The translations under genes and the position numbers were made by a program. Below, piece by piece: positions 5,997-14,301 of a stretch of 34,269 nucleotides of DNA. Under the pieces are notes generated by a model that saw only the letters and a program-made list of their open reading frames with translations, had not been told where the DNA came from and ran no database searches. Source of the stretch: an uncultured Oscillospiraceae bacterium (GTDB lineage Bacteria > Bacillota > Clostridia > Oscillospirales > Acutalibacteraceae); the NCBI GenBank assembly GCA_958366985.1, contig CATXDC010000020.1, positions 1 to 34,269 on the forward strand, given 5' to 3'. Within the stretch, counting starts at the first letter, position 1; every line of letters begins with the position of its first letter.

Positions 5997-7310
5997 ATGA
6001 GAAATTACAAAACGCAAATGGAAGCGGCAAAAAAAGGTATAATCACACCTGAAATTGAAGCAGTTGCCAAAAAGGAAAATCTTCCTGCTGAAAAAGTTAT
6101 GGCTCTTGTAGCTAAGGGAGAAGTGGCAATTCCTGCAAATATCAATCACAAAGCCCTTTCTCCTGAGGGAGTGGGAACAGGACTTAAAACAAAAATAAAT
6201 GTAAACCTTGGTATTTCAGGGGACTGTAAGGATTACAGCGTTGAAATGGAAAAGGTTGATATGGCAATAAAATATGGTGCACACGCCATAATGGATTTAA
6301 GTAACTACGGTAAAACAAATACTTTCCGCCGTGAGCTTATAGCAAAATCACCTGCCATGATAGGTACAGTGCCCATGTATGACGCCATCGGCTATCTTGA
6401 TAAGGATTTGCTCGAGATATCCGCTCAGGATTTTCTCAAGGTAATAAGAGCTCATGCCGAAGAAGGCGTTGATTTCATGACAATCCATGCAGGTATAAAC
6501 AGACGCAGTGTTGAGGCTTTCCGTCGTGAGGGCAGAAGAATGAACATTGTTTCAAGAGGCGGATCTCTGCTTTTTGCATGGATGGAGATGACAGGAAACG
6601 AAAACCCATTCTTTGAATATTATGATGAGGTTCTCGAAATCCTCAGAGAGTATGATGTTACAATAAGCCTTGGCGATGCTCTTCGTCCGGGATGCATTGA
6701 TGACAGCACCGATGCCGCTCAGATAGGCGAGCTTATTGAGCTGGGCAATCTTACAAAACGTGCATGGGAAAAGGATGTACAGGTCATGGTAGAGGGACCG
6801 GGACATATGGCTATGAATGAGATTGCCGCAAACATGGCACTTCAGAAAAGACTTTGCCACAATGCGCCTTTCTATGTTCTCGGACCCCTTGTAACAGATA
6901 TTGCTCCCGGCTATGATCATATAACATCAGCTATCGGAGGAGCCATTGCCGCTGCAAGCGGAGCAGATTTCCTCTGCTATGTAACTCCCGCTGAGCATCT
7001 TCGTCTGCCTGATGTAAATGATGTTAAAGAGGGTATTATCGCAAGTCTGATCGCAGCCCACGCAGCTGATATAGCTAAGGGTATTCCCGGAGCAAGGGAT
7101 ATCGATAATAAGATGTCCGATGCCCGTCATCGTGTTGACTGGGATGAGATGTTCTCCTTGGCATTGGATCCTGAAAAGGCAAGAAAATATTATGAGAGCA
7201 CTCCGCCTTCAGAAAGACATACTTGCTCCATGTGCGGAAAAATGTGCGCTGTGCGTACTACAAACATGATTTTGGAAGGCAAAAAGGTAGAATTCTGTTC
7301 TGAGAAATAA
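5997..7310 (+). CDS. thiC: Phosphomethylpyrimidine synthase ThiC
   Basis: A 437-aa protein. It is a radical-SAM enzyme that converts 5-aminoimidazole ribotide into the thiamine pyrimidine HMP-P. The start is ATG 5997 (MRNYKTQMEAAKKGIITPE), with GAAAGGAAAAG upstream; an earlier GTG lies inside the riboswitch platform. Family marks include GTGLKTKINVNLGISGD, DLSNYGKTN, HAGINRRSVEAFRREGR, MVEGPGHMAMNEI, YVLGPLVTDIAPGYDHITSA and YVTPAEHLRLPD. It is the short form found in clostridia, without the N-terminal extension of enterobacterial ThiC. The C-terminal iron-sulfur motif reads CSMCGKMC, so the last spacing is three residues, not the four of the classic C-x2-C-x4-C. It is a single-gene unit under TPP control; no other thiamine gene is in the window. 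Confidence 0.96.
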   Translation: MRNYKTQMEAAKKGIITPEIEAVAKKENLPAEKVMALVAKGEVAIPANINHKALSPEGVGTGLKTKINVNLGISGDCKDYSVEMEKVDMAIKYGAHAIMDLSNYGKTNTFRRELIAKSPAMIGTVPMYDAIGYLDKDLLEISAQDFLKVIRAHAEEGVDFMTIHAGINRRSVEAFRREGRRMNIVSRGGSLLFAWMEMTGNENPFFEYYDEVLEILREYDVTISLGDALRPGCIDDSTDAAQIGELIELGNLTKRAWEKDVQVMVEGPGHMAMNEIAANMALQKRLCHNAPFYVLGPLVTDIAPGYDHITSAIGGAIAAASGADFLCYVTPAEHLRLPDVNDVKEGIIASLIAAHAADIAKGIPGARDIDNKMSDARHRVDWDEMFSLALDPEKARKYYESTPPSERHTCSMCGKMCAVRTTNMILEGKKVEFCSEK

Positions 7311-7326
7311 AATAGAATAGTTTTTA

Positions 7327-7360
7327 AAAGCCGCAGACTGTAAAGGACTGCGGCTTTACT
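7327..7360 (+). terminator. thiC terminator
   Basis: AAAGCCGCAG pairs perfectly with CTGCGGCTTT across an 11-base loop, followed by ACTTG. The run of T in the stem end and the position 17 bases after the stop support intrinsic termination. Confidence 0.75.
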
Positions 7361-7496
7361 TGTTTCTGAATTTATTTCTCGATTTGTTGCAGAGGAAAAT
7401 TTTCAAAAATTTACCTAATGCCGGGAATAAAAGTAAAAGCAAGGCAAAAGCTATTTCAGAATAAGGTAAATTTGAGAAAGAAAAGGTGCTGCGGCA

Positions 7497-8015
7497 ATGG
7501 TGAACGTATTTCTTATCGGTGATGACTGTGCAGGGATAGGTCTCAAGATCTGTAAAGCTCTTTCCCATTACGGAGGGGTGATTCATATTACAGGCAAAAC
7601 TTTTACTTTTCATTCCTCGGGAAAACCCTGTTTTTCTGTTTCTCACTGGAAAACGCCTCCGAAAATCTATTCGCCCCGCTGCATTGTCTTTTTTAACTCC
7701 ACTGAGGAGGTTCCCGAAAATTTCGGACAAAAGGGGAACTATACTGTAATTGCTCCAGATGCGCCTGTATGTCCTCACTGCATAACTTATGGCTTTTCAT
7801 CCCAGTGCAGCATTGCTTTTTCAAGTACCGAAATGGAGCGGCCCTGTGTGAGCATACAGCATCCATTTACATGTATTGACGGAACTACTGCCGAGCCTTG
7901 TGAAATACCGGTAACTGCCGCTCCTGATCTGTCGGAATCGCCTTATGAGTTCTTGGGAGTGTGCGCCGTTATTGCCGCCTGTGGACTTTATTCAGACGGA
8001 GAAATTCACCTTTGA
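7497..8015 (+). CDS. Unrecognised Cys-rich protein, 172 aa
   Basis: The start is ATG 7497, with AAAAGGTG about eight bases upstream. The N-terminus VFLIGDDCAGIGLKICKAL could be a Rossmann-like strand and helix, but the glycine pattern is not canonical. The protein has about a dozen cysteines, including a CPHC pair in APDAPVCPHCITYGFSSQCS, and no signal peptide or membrane helix. The segment ITYGFSSQCSIAFSSTE is loosely like Mur-ligase-type strand patterns; I do not trust that as an assignment. The gene stands alone between the thiC terminator and the nitroreductase promoter. Scattered cysteines could bind metal. The function is not known. Confidence 0.65.
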   Translation: MVNVFLIGDDCAGIGLKICKALSHYGGVIHITGKTFTFHSSGKPCFSVSHWKTPPKIYSPRCIVFFNSTEEVPENFGQKGNYTVIAPDAPVCPHCITYGFSSQCSIAFSSTEMERPCVSIQHPFTCIDGTTAEPCEIPVTAAPDLSESPYEFLGVCAVIAACGLYSDGEIHL

Positions 8016-8052
8016 TATGTGCAGGAATACGCTGCTGCGATTTAAATTTTTA

Positions 8053-8081
8053 TTGCCCAAATTTCTCCTTTGTGTCATAAT
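8053..8081 (+). promoter_or_regulatory. Promoter of the nitroreductase-plsY-cysK unit
   Basis: TTGCCC at 8053-8058, a 17-base spacer and CATAAT at 8076-8081, ahead of a strong ribosome site (AAGGAGG) and ATG 8139. Confidence 0.55.
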
Positions 8082-8138
8082 GTAATTAATATAAATAAAA
8101 ACATTAATGTCACAGTTTCCGTTAAGGAGGAATTTTTT

Positions 8139-8678
8139 ATGGATTCATTTTATTCACTTGCTTCGGCACGTCAAAGCTGCCGCAATTATAATCCTGATAA
8201 AAAGGTGAGCCGTGAGGATCTCACAGCATGTCTTGAAGCTGCGAGAATTGCGCCGTCAGCCTGCAATTCACAGCCCTGGAGTTTCCATGGTGTACTTTCC
8301 CATGACAAAGCAAAGCTTATGGGATTATATCTTCAAAAGTTCGGTTTGAATAAATTTGCAGAAAAGTGTCCCGCTTTTGTAGTTGTAGTAGAGGAAAAGG
8401 CAAAGCTTATTGCGAGAATTGCGGGAAAAATCGGTTCTCAGGAATATGCTTCAATTGATATAGGATTAGCGACTGCTCATTTTTGCCTTGCTGCCTGTGA
8501 TATGGGACTTTCAACCTGTATTACAGGATGCTTTGATGAGGGCAAGATAAAAGAGCTTCTCGATATACCGAAGAATAAAAGAGTAAGGCTTGTAATATGT
8601 GTCGGATATGCGGCAGATGACGACAAGCTCAGAACAAAGGTGAGAAAGGATTTCGAGGAGATAGTCAAATTCCACTGA
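8139..8678 (+). CDS. Nitroreductase-family FMN oxidoreductase
   Basis: A 179-aa protein starting at ATG 8139 after GTTAAGGAGGAATTTTTT; an earlier frame-open ATG at 8070 has no ribosome site. Family marks are the N-terminal LASARQSCRNYNPDKKVSRE (the R-S-x-R-x-Y/F FMN-phosphate region), APSACNSQPWSF, the central DIGLATAHFCLAACDMGLST and the C-terminal IPKNKRVRLVICVGYA. These proteins are usually dimers that bind FMN and reduce nitro or quinone-like compounds with NAD(P)H; the physiological substrate cannot be read here. plsY follows 15 bases later and cysK after that, so the three are probably cotranscribed. Confidence 0.9.
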   Translation: MDSFYSLASARQSCRNYNPDKKVSREDLTACLEAARIAPSACNSQPWSFHGVLSHDKAKLMGLYLQKFGLNKFAEKCPAFVVVVEEKAKLIARIAGKIGSQEYASIDIGLATAHFCLAACDMGLSTCITGCFDEGKIKELLDIPKNKRVRLVICVGYAADDDKLRTKVRKDFEEIVKFH

Positions 8679-8693
8679 TAAAGGAGTGGGTCT

Positions 8694-9341
8694 ATGGTAC
8701 GACTGTTTTGTGTACTGATAGGATATATTTTCGGTCTTTTTCAGACTGGATATATTTACGGAAGAATCAAGGGCATAGATATAAGGGAGCACGGCAGCGG
8801 AAATGCAGGGACAACCAATGCTTTGAGGACTCTGGGGACAAAGGCAGGGGTTGTAACCTTTATGGGAGATTGTCTTAAATGCATTCTGGCAGTGGTAGCA
8901 GTGCGGCTGATTTTTTCGCAGGGATACGCTTCTCTTATGCCTTTGCTTACTGTTTATACAGGTTTAGGTGTGGTACTTGGACACAATTTTCCCTTTTACC
9001 TTAAATTCCGTGGGGGAAAGGGTATAGCTTCAACGGCCGGACTCATTTTAACCATCGACCCGGTTCTTTCTCTTATAGCTTTTGCTACCTTCGGCGCTGC
9101 TGTGGGAATCACTAAATATGTCTCGTTAGGTTCACTGCTTCTTGCGGCTGAATTTTTAGCGGGTGTGATTATTTACGGATTTTCCGGTAAATGGAATCTA
9201 TCCCAGATGCAGCTGATTGAAATGTATACGGTTGCCGCTGTAATAACGGCTATGGCGTTTTTCAGGCACAGACGAAATATTAAAAGTCTTGTGAAGGGTA
9301 CTGAAAGAAAAATAGGAGAAAAAAGCAGTAATCATAAATAA
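8694..9341 (+). CDS. plsY: Acyl-phosphate:glycerol-3-phosphate acyltransferase PlsY
   Basis: A 215-aa membrane enzyme that makes lysophosphatidic acid from acyl-phosphate and glycerol-3-phosphate, the first step of phospholipid synthesis in most Gram-positive bacteria. The three known active-site motifs are present: HGSGNAGTTNALRTLG (motif 1), GHNFPFYLKFRGGKGIAS (motif 2) and ITKYVSLGSL with FRHRRNIKSLVKGTERK (motif 3 region). Several hydrophobic helices separate them. The start ATG 8694 has AAGGAG ahead. The usual partner plsX is not in the window. The gene lies 15 bases after the nitroreductase stop and 34 bases before cysK, probably in one transcript. Confidence 0.95.
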   Translation: MVRLFCVLIGYIFGLFQTGYIYGRIKGIDIREHGSGNAGTTNALRTLGTKAGVVTFMGDCLKCILAVVAVRLIFSQGYASLMPLLTVYTGLGVVLGHNFPFYLKFRGGKGIASTAGLILTIDPVLSLIAFATFGAAVGITKYVSLGSLLLAAEFLAGVIIYGFSGKWNLSQMQLIEMYTVAAVITAMAFFRHRRNIKSLVKGTERKIGEKSSNHK

Positions 9342-9375
9342 AATAGAGAACATAAACGAAAGGAGATATTTATAT

Positions 9376-10299
9376 ATGGAAAGAATAGCGGATAATATTA
9401 CACAGCTTATCGGCAGAACCCCTCTTGTTCGTCTTAACAGTTTTTCGGAAGACGGAGCTGAGGTTGTGGCAAAAGTGGAATCATTTAATCCCCTTGGAAG
9501 CGCCAAGGACAGAGTAGGTTTTGCCATGATTGAAGATGCAGAAAAGAAAGGTCTTCTTAAAAAAGGAGCAACCGTTATAGAGCCTACAAGCGGAAATACA
9601 GGTGTGGGACTTGCCTTTACCTGCGCCGTAAAGGGATATAAGCTTATTCTCACAATGCCTGAGAGCATGAGCGCAGAGAGAAGAGCTCTTCTTGCAGCTT
9701 TGGGCGCAGAGCTGGTTTTGACTCCTGCAAGTGAGGGAATGAGCGGAGCAATCCGCCGTGCCGATGAGCTTGCAGCTGAAACTGAGGGCTCATTTATTCC
9801 GGGACAGTTTGTAAATCCTGCAAACCCCGATGTTCATGAAAGAACAACAGGCCCAGAAATAATCGCCGATACTGACGGAAAAGTCGATATCTTTGTCTCT
9901 GCGGTAGGAACCGGCGGAACTATTACAGGTGCAGGCAGAGCTTTGAAAAAGCATAATCCTGATATAAAGATAGTAGCCGTAGAGCCTTACGATTCTCCTG
10001 TGCTTTCAGGCGGTAAAGCCGGTCCTCACAAGCTTCAGGGCATAGGAGCGGGCTTTGTGCCGGATATACTTGATGTGGATTTGATAGATGAAATCATCAC
10101 TGTCAAAACGGAAGAAGCTTATGCTGCTGCAAGAAAGTCAGCGGGCAGAGAGGGCGTTCTTGTGGGAATTTCTTCCGGAGCAGCTCTTCATGCAGCTTCA
10201 CTTCTTGCAAAAAGACCTGAAAACAAGGGTAAACGTATAGTTGTACTTCTTCCCGATACAGGAGAAAGATACCTGTCAACTGATTTATTTAAGGGCTGA
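9376..10299 (+). CDS. cysK: Cysteine synthase A (O-acetylserine sulfhydrylase)
   Basis: A 307-aa PLP enzyme that forms cysteine from O-acetylserine and sulfide. The start ATG 9376 follows GAAAGGAGATATT. Marks are LIGRTPLVRLN, NPLGSAKDRVGFAMI with the PLP lysine in SAKDR, the substrate loop PTSGNTGVGLAF, PESMSAERRALLAALGAEL, the phosphate-binding GTGGTITGAGRAL and GISSGAALHAA. The length is normal for CysK. Nothing in the sequence distinguishes a special sulfur donor. It is the last gene of the nitroreductase-plsY-cysK group; no clear terminator is seen before the pgk promoter. Confidence 0.95.
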   Translation: MERIADNITQLIGRTPLVRLNSFSEDGAEVVAKVESFNPLGSAKDRVGFAMIEDAEKKGLLKKGATVIEPTSGNTGVGLAFTCAVKGYKLILTMPESMSAERRALLAALGAELVLTPASEGMSGAIRRADELAAETEGSFIPGQFVNPANPDVHERTTGPEIIADTDGKVDIFVSAVGTGGTITGAGRALKKHNPDIKIVAVEPYDSPVLSGGKAGPHKLQGIGAGFVPDILDVDLIDEIITVKTEEAYAAARKSAGREGVLVGISSGAALHAASLLAKRPENKGKRIVVLLPDTGERYLSTDLFKG

Positions 10300-10367
10300 T
10301 TCAGGGCTTTTGCTTACTATGACAGTTTTTTAACAAACATTACAAAGTTTGTTGTCCTCTTTGCTAC

Positions 10368-10396
10368 TTGCAAAAATTTCCGCCATGATATAAAAT
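10368..10396 (+). promoter_or_regulatory. pgk promoter
   Basis: TTGCAA at 10368-10373, a 17-base spacer and TAAAAT at 10391-10396, with the pgk ribosome site (GAAAGGATG) 45 bases on. It would serve the pgk-tpiA genes. Confidence 0.6.
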
Positions 10397-10453
10397 ACTA
10401 AAGGTGAAAAATTAATTAATCCAATTCTCTTTAAAATGAAAGGATGTATTTAA

Positions 10454-11647
10454 ATGGACGTTCTCAACAAGAAATCCGTAGAAGACATTGACGTTGCAGG
10501 TAAGCGTGTGCTTGTCCGCTGCGACTTCAACGTAAAAATGGAAAACGGAGTTATTACAAGCGATAAAAGAATAGTCGCTTCTCTTCCCACTATTGAGTAT
10601 CTTATAAACCACAACGCAAGAGTTATCCTCTGCTCACACCTTGGCAGACCTAAGGGAGAGTTCAATCCTGAGTTTTCTCTTGCTCCTGTTGCTGTACGTC
10701 TTTCCGAGCTTCTCGGCCGTGAGGTAAAAATGGCAAAAGACGTTGTAGGCGAAAGTGCAAAAGAGCTTGCCGCTAACCTTAAGGACGGCGAGGTTATGCT
10801 TCTTGAAAACGTTCGTTTCCATAAGGAAGAGACAAAGAATGATCCTGAGTTCAGCAAGGCACTTGCTTCTCTTGCAGAGATCTATGTAAATGATGCTTTC
10901 GGCTCCGCTCACAGAGCTCACAGCTCCACAACAGGCGTTGCTGATTATCTTCCCGCAGTTTGCGGTTACCTTATCCAGAAAGAGATCGCTTTCATCGGCG
11001 GCGCTCTTGCTAACCCCAAGCGTCCCCTTGTTGCAATCCTCGGTGGTGCAAAGGTTTCCGATAAAATCGGCGTTATCACAAACCTTCTTGATAAAGTTGA
11101 CACTCTTATTGTCGGCGGCGGTATGGCTTATACTTTCATGAAGAGCCTTGGCTATTCAATCGGTACTTCAATCTGCGAAGACGACAGAGTTGAAGACGCT
11201 AAGAAGATGATGGAAGATGCAAAGGTTAAGGGCGTTAAGTTCCTTATCCCCGTTGATAACAAAGTTGGTAAAGAGTACAAGCCCGACACTGAGGCTATGG
11301 TTGTTGATTCTGATAACCTTCCCGACGGCTGGATGGGACTTGACATTGGACCCAAGACACAGGCTCTCTTCTGTGACGCTGTTAAGGATGCAGGCACAGT
11401 AATCTGGAACGGACCTATGGGCGTTTCCGAGTGGGATAACTTTGCAAGCGGTACAATCGCAGTTGCAAAGGCTGTTGCTGAGAGCGGCGCTATTTCAATC
11501 ATCGGCGGCGGTGACTCAGCTGCTGCTGTTCAGAAGCTTGGCTTCGCTGACAAGATGTCTCACATCTCCACAGGCGGCGGTGCTTCTCTTGAGTTCCTTG
11601 AGGGTAAAGACCTTCCCGGTATTGTTGCTCTCAACGACAAAGACTGA
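10454..11647 (+). CDS. pgk: Phosphoglycerate kinase
   Basis: A 397-aa enzyme that transfers phosphate from 1,3-bisphosphoglycerate to ADP in glycolysis. Marks are GKRVLVRCDFNVKMENG (family signature), CSHLGRPKGEF, LLENVRFHKEETKND, VNDAFGSAHRAHSS, the hinge and nucleotide region ILGGAKVSDKIGVITNLL, WNGPMGVSEWDNF and GGGDSAAAVQKLG. The length is normal and the codons are strongly biased (many CTT, GCT, GTT), as in highly expressed genes. It heads a lower-glycolysis cluster with tpiA and gpmI; gap and eno are not present here. Confidence 0.97.
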   Translation: MDVLNKKSVEDIDVAGKRVLVRCDFNVKMENGVITSDKRIVASLPTIEYLINHNARVILCSHLGRPKGEFNPEFSLAPVAVRLSELLGREVKMAKDVVGESAKELAANLKDGEVMLLENVRFHKEETKNDPEFSKALASLAEIYVNDAFGSAHRAHSSTTGVADYLPAVCGYLIQKEIAFIGGALANPKRPLVAILGGAKVSDKIGVITNLLDKVDTLIVGGGMAYTFMKSLGYSIGTSICEDDRVEDAKKMMEDAKVKGVKFLIPVDNKVGKEYKPDTEAMVVDSDNLPDGWMGLDIGPKTQALFCDAVKDAGTVIWNGPMGVSEWDNFASGTIAVAKAVAESGAISIIGGGDSAAAVQKLGFADKMSHISTGGGASLEFLEGKDLPGIVALNDKD

Positions 11648-11666
11648 TTTTTATAAATTTTCTGCC

Positions 11667-11697
11667 GGTGCGAAATCATGAAAAGTGGTTTCGTACC
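11667..11697 (+). other. Stem-loop between pgk and tpiA
   Basis: GGTGCGAAATC can pair with GGTTTCGTACC (11 positions with G-U pairs). No T-run follows, so it is not a typical terminator. It may be an RNA processing or stability element in the pgk-tpiA transcript; this is a guess. Confidence 0.3.
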
Positions 11698-11741
11698 GCT
11701 CACTTTAAAGAAAGATAAAGACAGTAAAGGAGTAATTCATT

Positions 11742-12509
11742 ATGAATAAGCAGCTTCGTAAGGCAGTTATTGCCGGTAACTGGAAAATGAACAAAACCCC
11801 CTCACAGGCTAAGGCTCTTATCGAAGAGATGAAGCCCCTGGTAAAGGATGCAGATTGTGACGTTGTTATCTGTGTTCCTTACGTTGACCTTCAGACAGCT
11901 GTTGAGGCTACAAAGGGTACAAATATCAAGGTTGGCGCTGAGAACTGCCACTGGGAAAAGAGCGGTGCTTTCACAGGCGAAATTTCAACTGAAATGCTCA
12001 CAGAGCTTGGCGTTGAGTACGTTGTAATCGGCCACAGCGAACGCAGAACATATTTCGGCGAGACAGATGTTACTGTTAATAAGAGAGTAAGAGCTGCTCT
12101 TGATGCAGGTCTTACAGTTATCCTTTGCGTAGGTGAATACCTCGAGCAGCGTGAGCAGGGCGTTACATTTGATGTTGTTGGCATGCAGACAAGAATCGCT
12201 CTCGGCGGAGTTTCAAAGGAAGAGCTCAGCAGAATCATCATTGCTTACGAGCCTGTATGGGCAATCGGAACAGGCCGCACAGCAACAGCTGAGCAGGCAA
12301 ACGAAGTTAACCATGCAATCCGTGAGATCGTAGCAGATCTTTATGATAGAGAAGCAGCAGACGCATTTGTTGTTCAGTACGGCGGATCAATGAACGCAGC
12401 TAACGCAGCAGAGCTTCTTGCACAGCCCGATGTTGACGGCGGACTTATCGGCGGCGCATCACTTAAGGCTCCTGATTTTGCAAAGATTGTAGAAGCCGCT
12501 TCTAAATAA
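11742..12509 (+). CDS. tpiA: Triosephosphate isomerase
   Basis: A 255-aa TIM-barrel enzyme interconverting dihydroxyacetone phosphate and glyceraldehyde-3-phosphate. The catalytic residues are visible: Lys in AGNWKMNKT, His in VIGHSERRTYFGE, and Glu in the signature AYEPVWAIGTGRTAT; the phosphate-binding ends QYGGSMNAANAAEL and GLIGGASLK are also intact. The ribosome site is AAAGGAG ahead of ATG 11742. Codon bias is like that of pgk. It is followed by a strong hairpin before gpmI, which could lower readthrough into that gene. Confidence 0.97.
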   Translation: MNKQLRKAVIAGNWKMNKTPSQAKALIEEMKPLVKDADCDVVICVPYVDLQTAVEATKGTNIKVGAENCHWEKSGAFTGEISTEMLTELGVEYVVIGHSERRTYFGETDVTVNKRVRAALDAGLTVILCVGEYLEQREQGVTFDVVGMQTRIALGGVSKEELSRIIIAYEPVWAIGTGRTATAEQANEVNHAIREIVADLYDREAADAFVVQYGGSMNAANAAELLAQPDVDGGLIGGASLKAPDFAKIVEAASK

Positions 12510-12526
12510 TCAACTTAAAACCCTAC

Positions 12527-12559
12527 CGATTGCCGAATGAATAATTCGGCAATCGTTTT
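12527..12559 (+). terminator. Terminator or attenuator between tpiA and gpmI
   Basis: CGATTGCCGAAT pairs perfectly with ATTCGGCAATCG around loop GAATA, followed by TTTTG. It ends the pgk-tpiA transcript at least partly. No strong promoter is obvious before gpmI, so partial readthrough is likely. Confidence 0.75.
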
Positions 12560-12624
12560 GTAAAGAAGAAAATAAAGAAAGGCAGCGGCAGGGAGTAAAT
12601 AAAACCCGCCGCAGGGTGATATAA

Positions 12625-14160
12625 ATGAAAAAAACTCTTGTTTTATGTATTATGGACGGTTTCGGCCATAATCCCGAAAAATACGGAAACGCAATTGAAG
12701 CTGCCTCCACTCCGAACCTTGACAGACTCTGCAAGGAATATCCCATGACATACATCGGAGCTTCAGGAATGGACGTAGGACTTCCTGACGGACAGATGGG
12801 CAACAGTGAGGTAGGACACACAAATATCGGTGCAGGACGAGTTGTATATCAGGAGCTTACAAGAATCACAAAGTCCATTCAGGACGGCGATTTCTTTGAG
12901 AATGAGGCTCTTAAAGGCGCAATGGAGAACGCTCTTAAAAATAATACAGCTCTTCATCTTGTAGGACTTCTTTCAGACGGCGGCGTTCACAGCCACAACA
13001 CACATCTTTGGGCTCTTGTTGAAATGGCAAAGAAGATGGGTCTTGAAAAGGTATATGTACACTGCCTTCTTGACGGACGTGACGTTCCTCCCGAATCAGG
13101 TATTGATTTTGTCGCTGAGTGCCGTGACAAGCTTAAGGAAATCGGCGTAGGCAAAATTGCTACAATTATGGGACGTTTCTATGCTATGGACAGAGACAAT
13201 CTCTGGGATAGAGTTGAAAAGGCATATGCCGCAATGGTTTACGGCGAGGGAATCCACGCTGATGATGCAGTAGAGGCTCTCAAAGCTTCATATGAGGCTA
13301 TTGACGAGGACGGCAAGCACATCACAGATGAGTTTGTAATCCCCACTATCTGCACTGAGAACGCTACAATCAGCGAAAACGACAGCGTTGTATTCTTTAA
13401 CTTCCGTCCCGACCGTGCAAGAGAGATCACACGTACATTTGTTGATCCTGATTTTGACGGTTTTGAGCGCAAAAAAGGATTCTTCCCCCTTTACTATGTC
13501 TGCATGACTCAGTACGATGCTACAATGCCCAATGTACATGTAGCATTCAAGCCCCAGTCACTTAATAATACTCTCGGTGAGTACCTTTCAGCTATGGGCA
13601 AAACACAGCTTAGAATTGCCGAAACACAGAAGTATGCTCACGTAACATTCTTCTTTAACGGCGGTGAAGAAAAGGTATATGAGGGCGAGGACAGAATTCT
13701 TGTTCCTTCACCGAAGATTTCAACTTTCGACTTAAAGCCTGAAATGAGCGCTTACGAAGTAACAGAAAAGGTTGTTGAGAACGTTGAAAGCGGCAAGTAT
13801 GACGTTGTAATTCTCAACTTTGCAAACTGCGATATGGTAGGTCATACAGGTATTTTCGATGCAGCTGTTAAGGCTGTTGAAGCTGTTGACGAGTGCGTAG
13901 GCAAGGTGTTCGAGGCAGTTGAAAAGGTTGACGGTACTATGATTATCACCGCTGACCATGGCAACGCAGACAAGATGTATGAGCCTGACGGTTCACCCTT
14001 TACCGCTCATACAACCTATCCCGTTCCCTTTATCGTTTGCAGATATCCCTGCAAGCTCCGTGAGGGCGGAAAGCTTTGCGATATAGCTCCCACAATGCTT
14101 AAGATTCTCGGTCTCGAGCAGCCCGAAGAAATGACAGGCGAGAGCATTATAGCTGAATAA
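12625..14160 (+). CDS. gpmI: Cofactor-independent phosphoglycerate mutase
   Basis: A 511-aa enzyme of the alkaline-phosphatase superfamily that converts 3-phosphoglycerate to 2-phosphoglycerate using two Mn ions. The N-terminal metal site is in CIMDGFGHNP. The phospho-accepting serine is in GQMGNSEVGHTNIGAGR. HLVGLLSDGGVHSH, HCLLDGRDVPP, GRFYAMDRDNLWDRVEKAY, FFNFRPDRAREIT, the second metal site NFANCDMVGHTG and TADHGNADKM complete the family pattern. The length is normal. The start ATG 12625 has AGGGTGAT ahead. Confidence 0.97.
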   Translation: MKKTLVLCIMDGFGHNPEKYGNAIEAASTPNLDRLCKEYPMTYIGASGMDVGLPDGQMGNSEVGHTNIGAGRVVYQELTRITKSIQDGDFFENEALKGAMENALKNNTALHLVGLLSDGGVHSHNTHLWALVEMAKKMGLEKVYVHCLLDGRDVPPESGIDFVAECRDKLKEIGVGKIATIMGRFYAMDRDNLWDRVEKAYAAMVYGEGIHADDAVEALKASYEAIDEDGKHITDEFVIPTICTENATISENDSVVFFNFRPDRAREITRTFVDPDFDGFERKKGFFPLYYVCMTQYDATMPNVHVAFKPQSLNNTLGEYLSAMGKTQLRIAETQKYAHVTFFFNGGEEKVYEGEDRILVPSPKISTFDLKPEMSAYEVTEKVVENVESGKYDVVILNFANCDMVGHTGIFDAAVKAVEAVDECVGKVFEAVEKVDGTMIITADHGNADKMYEPDGSPFTAHTTYPVPFIVCRYPCKLREGGKLCDIAPTMLKILGLEQPEEMTGESIIAE

Positions 14161-14172
14161 TTTAAAATACAG

Positions 14173-14210
14173 TAAAGCCGGAAAGGATGTTCCTTTTCGG
14201 CTTTATTTTT
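14173..14210 (+). terminator. gpmI terminator
   Basis: TAAAGCCGGAAAGGA pairs with TCCTTTTCGGCTTTA (one G-T pair) around loop TGT, followed by TTTTT. A strong intrinsic terminator. Confidence 0.85.
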
Positions 14211-14238
14211 ACATGTATATTTAGAGCAGAATATCTCA

Positions 14239-14267
14239 TTGACCCTGCAATATCTTTGTGTTAAAAT
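14239..14267 (+). promoter_or_regulatory. Promoter of the GH18-like lipoprotein gene
   Basis: TTGACC at 14239-14244, a 17-base spacer and TAAAAT at 14262-14267, 35 bases before ATG 14302 with GGAGGG as ribosome site. Confidence 0.7.
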
Positions 14268-14301
14268 CATCTAAAAAGATCTATTGCGGAGGGTATTTTT
14301 T

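Noticed and set aside
5898..6149. Minus-strand open frame over the riboswitch and thiC start
   Set aside because: It overlaps the TPP riboswitch platform and the well-supported thiC gene and has no own signals.
7356..7778. Minus-strand open frame of 140 codons opposite the unknown Cys-rich gene
   Set aside because: No ribosome site, and it overlaps the thiC terminator; the plus-strand gene has a good start and a more protein-like composition.
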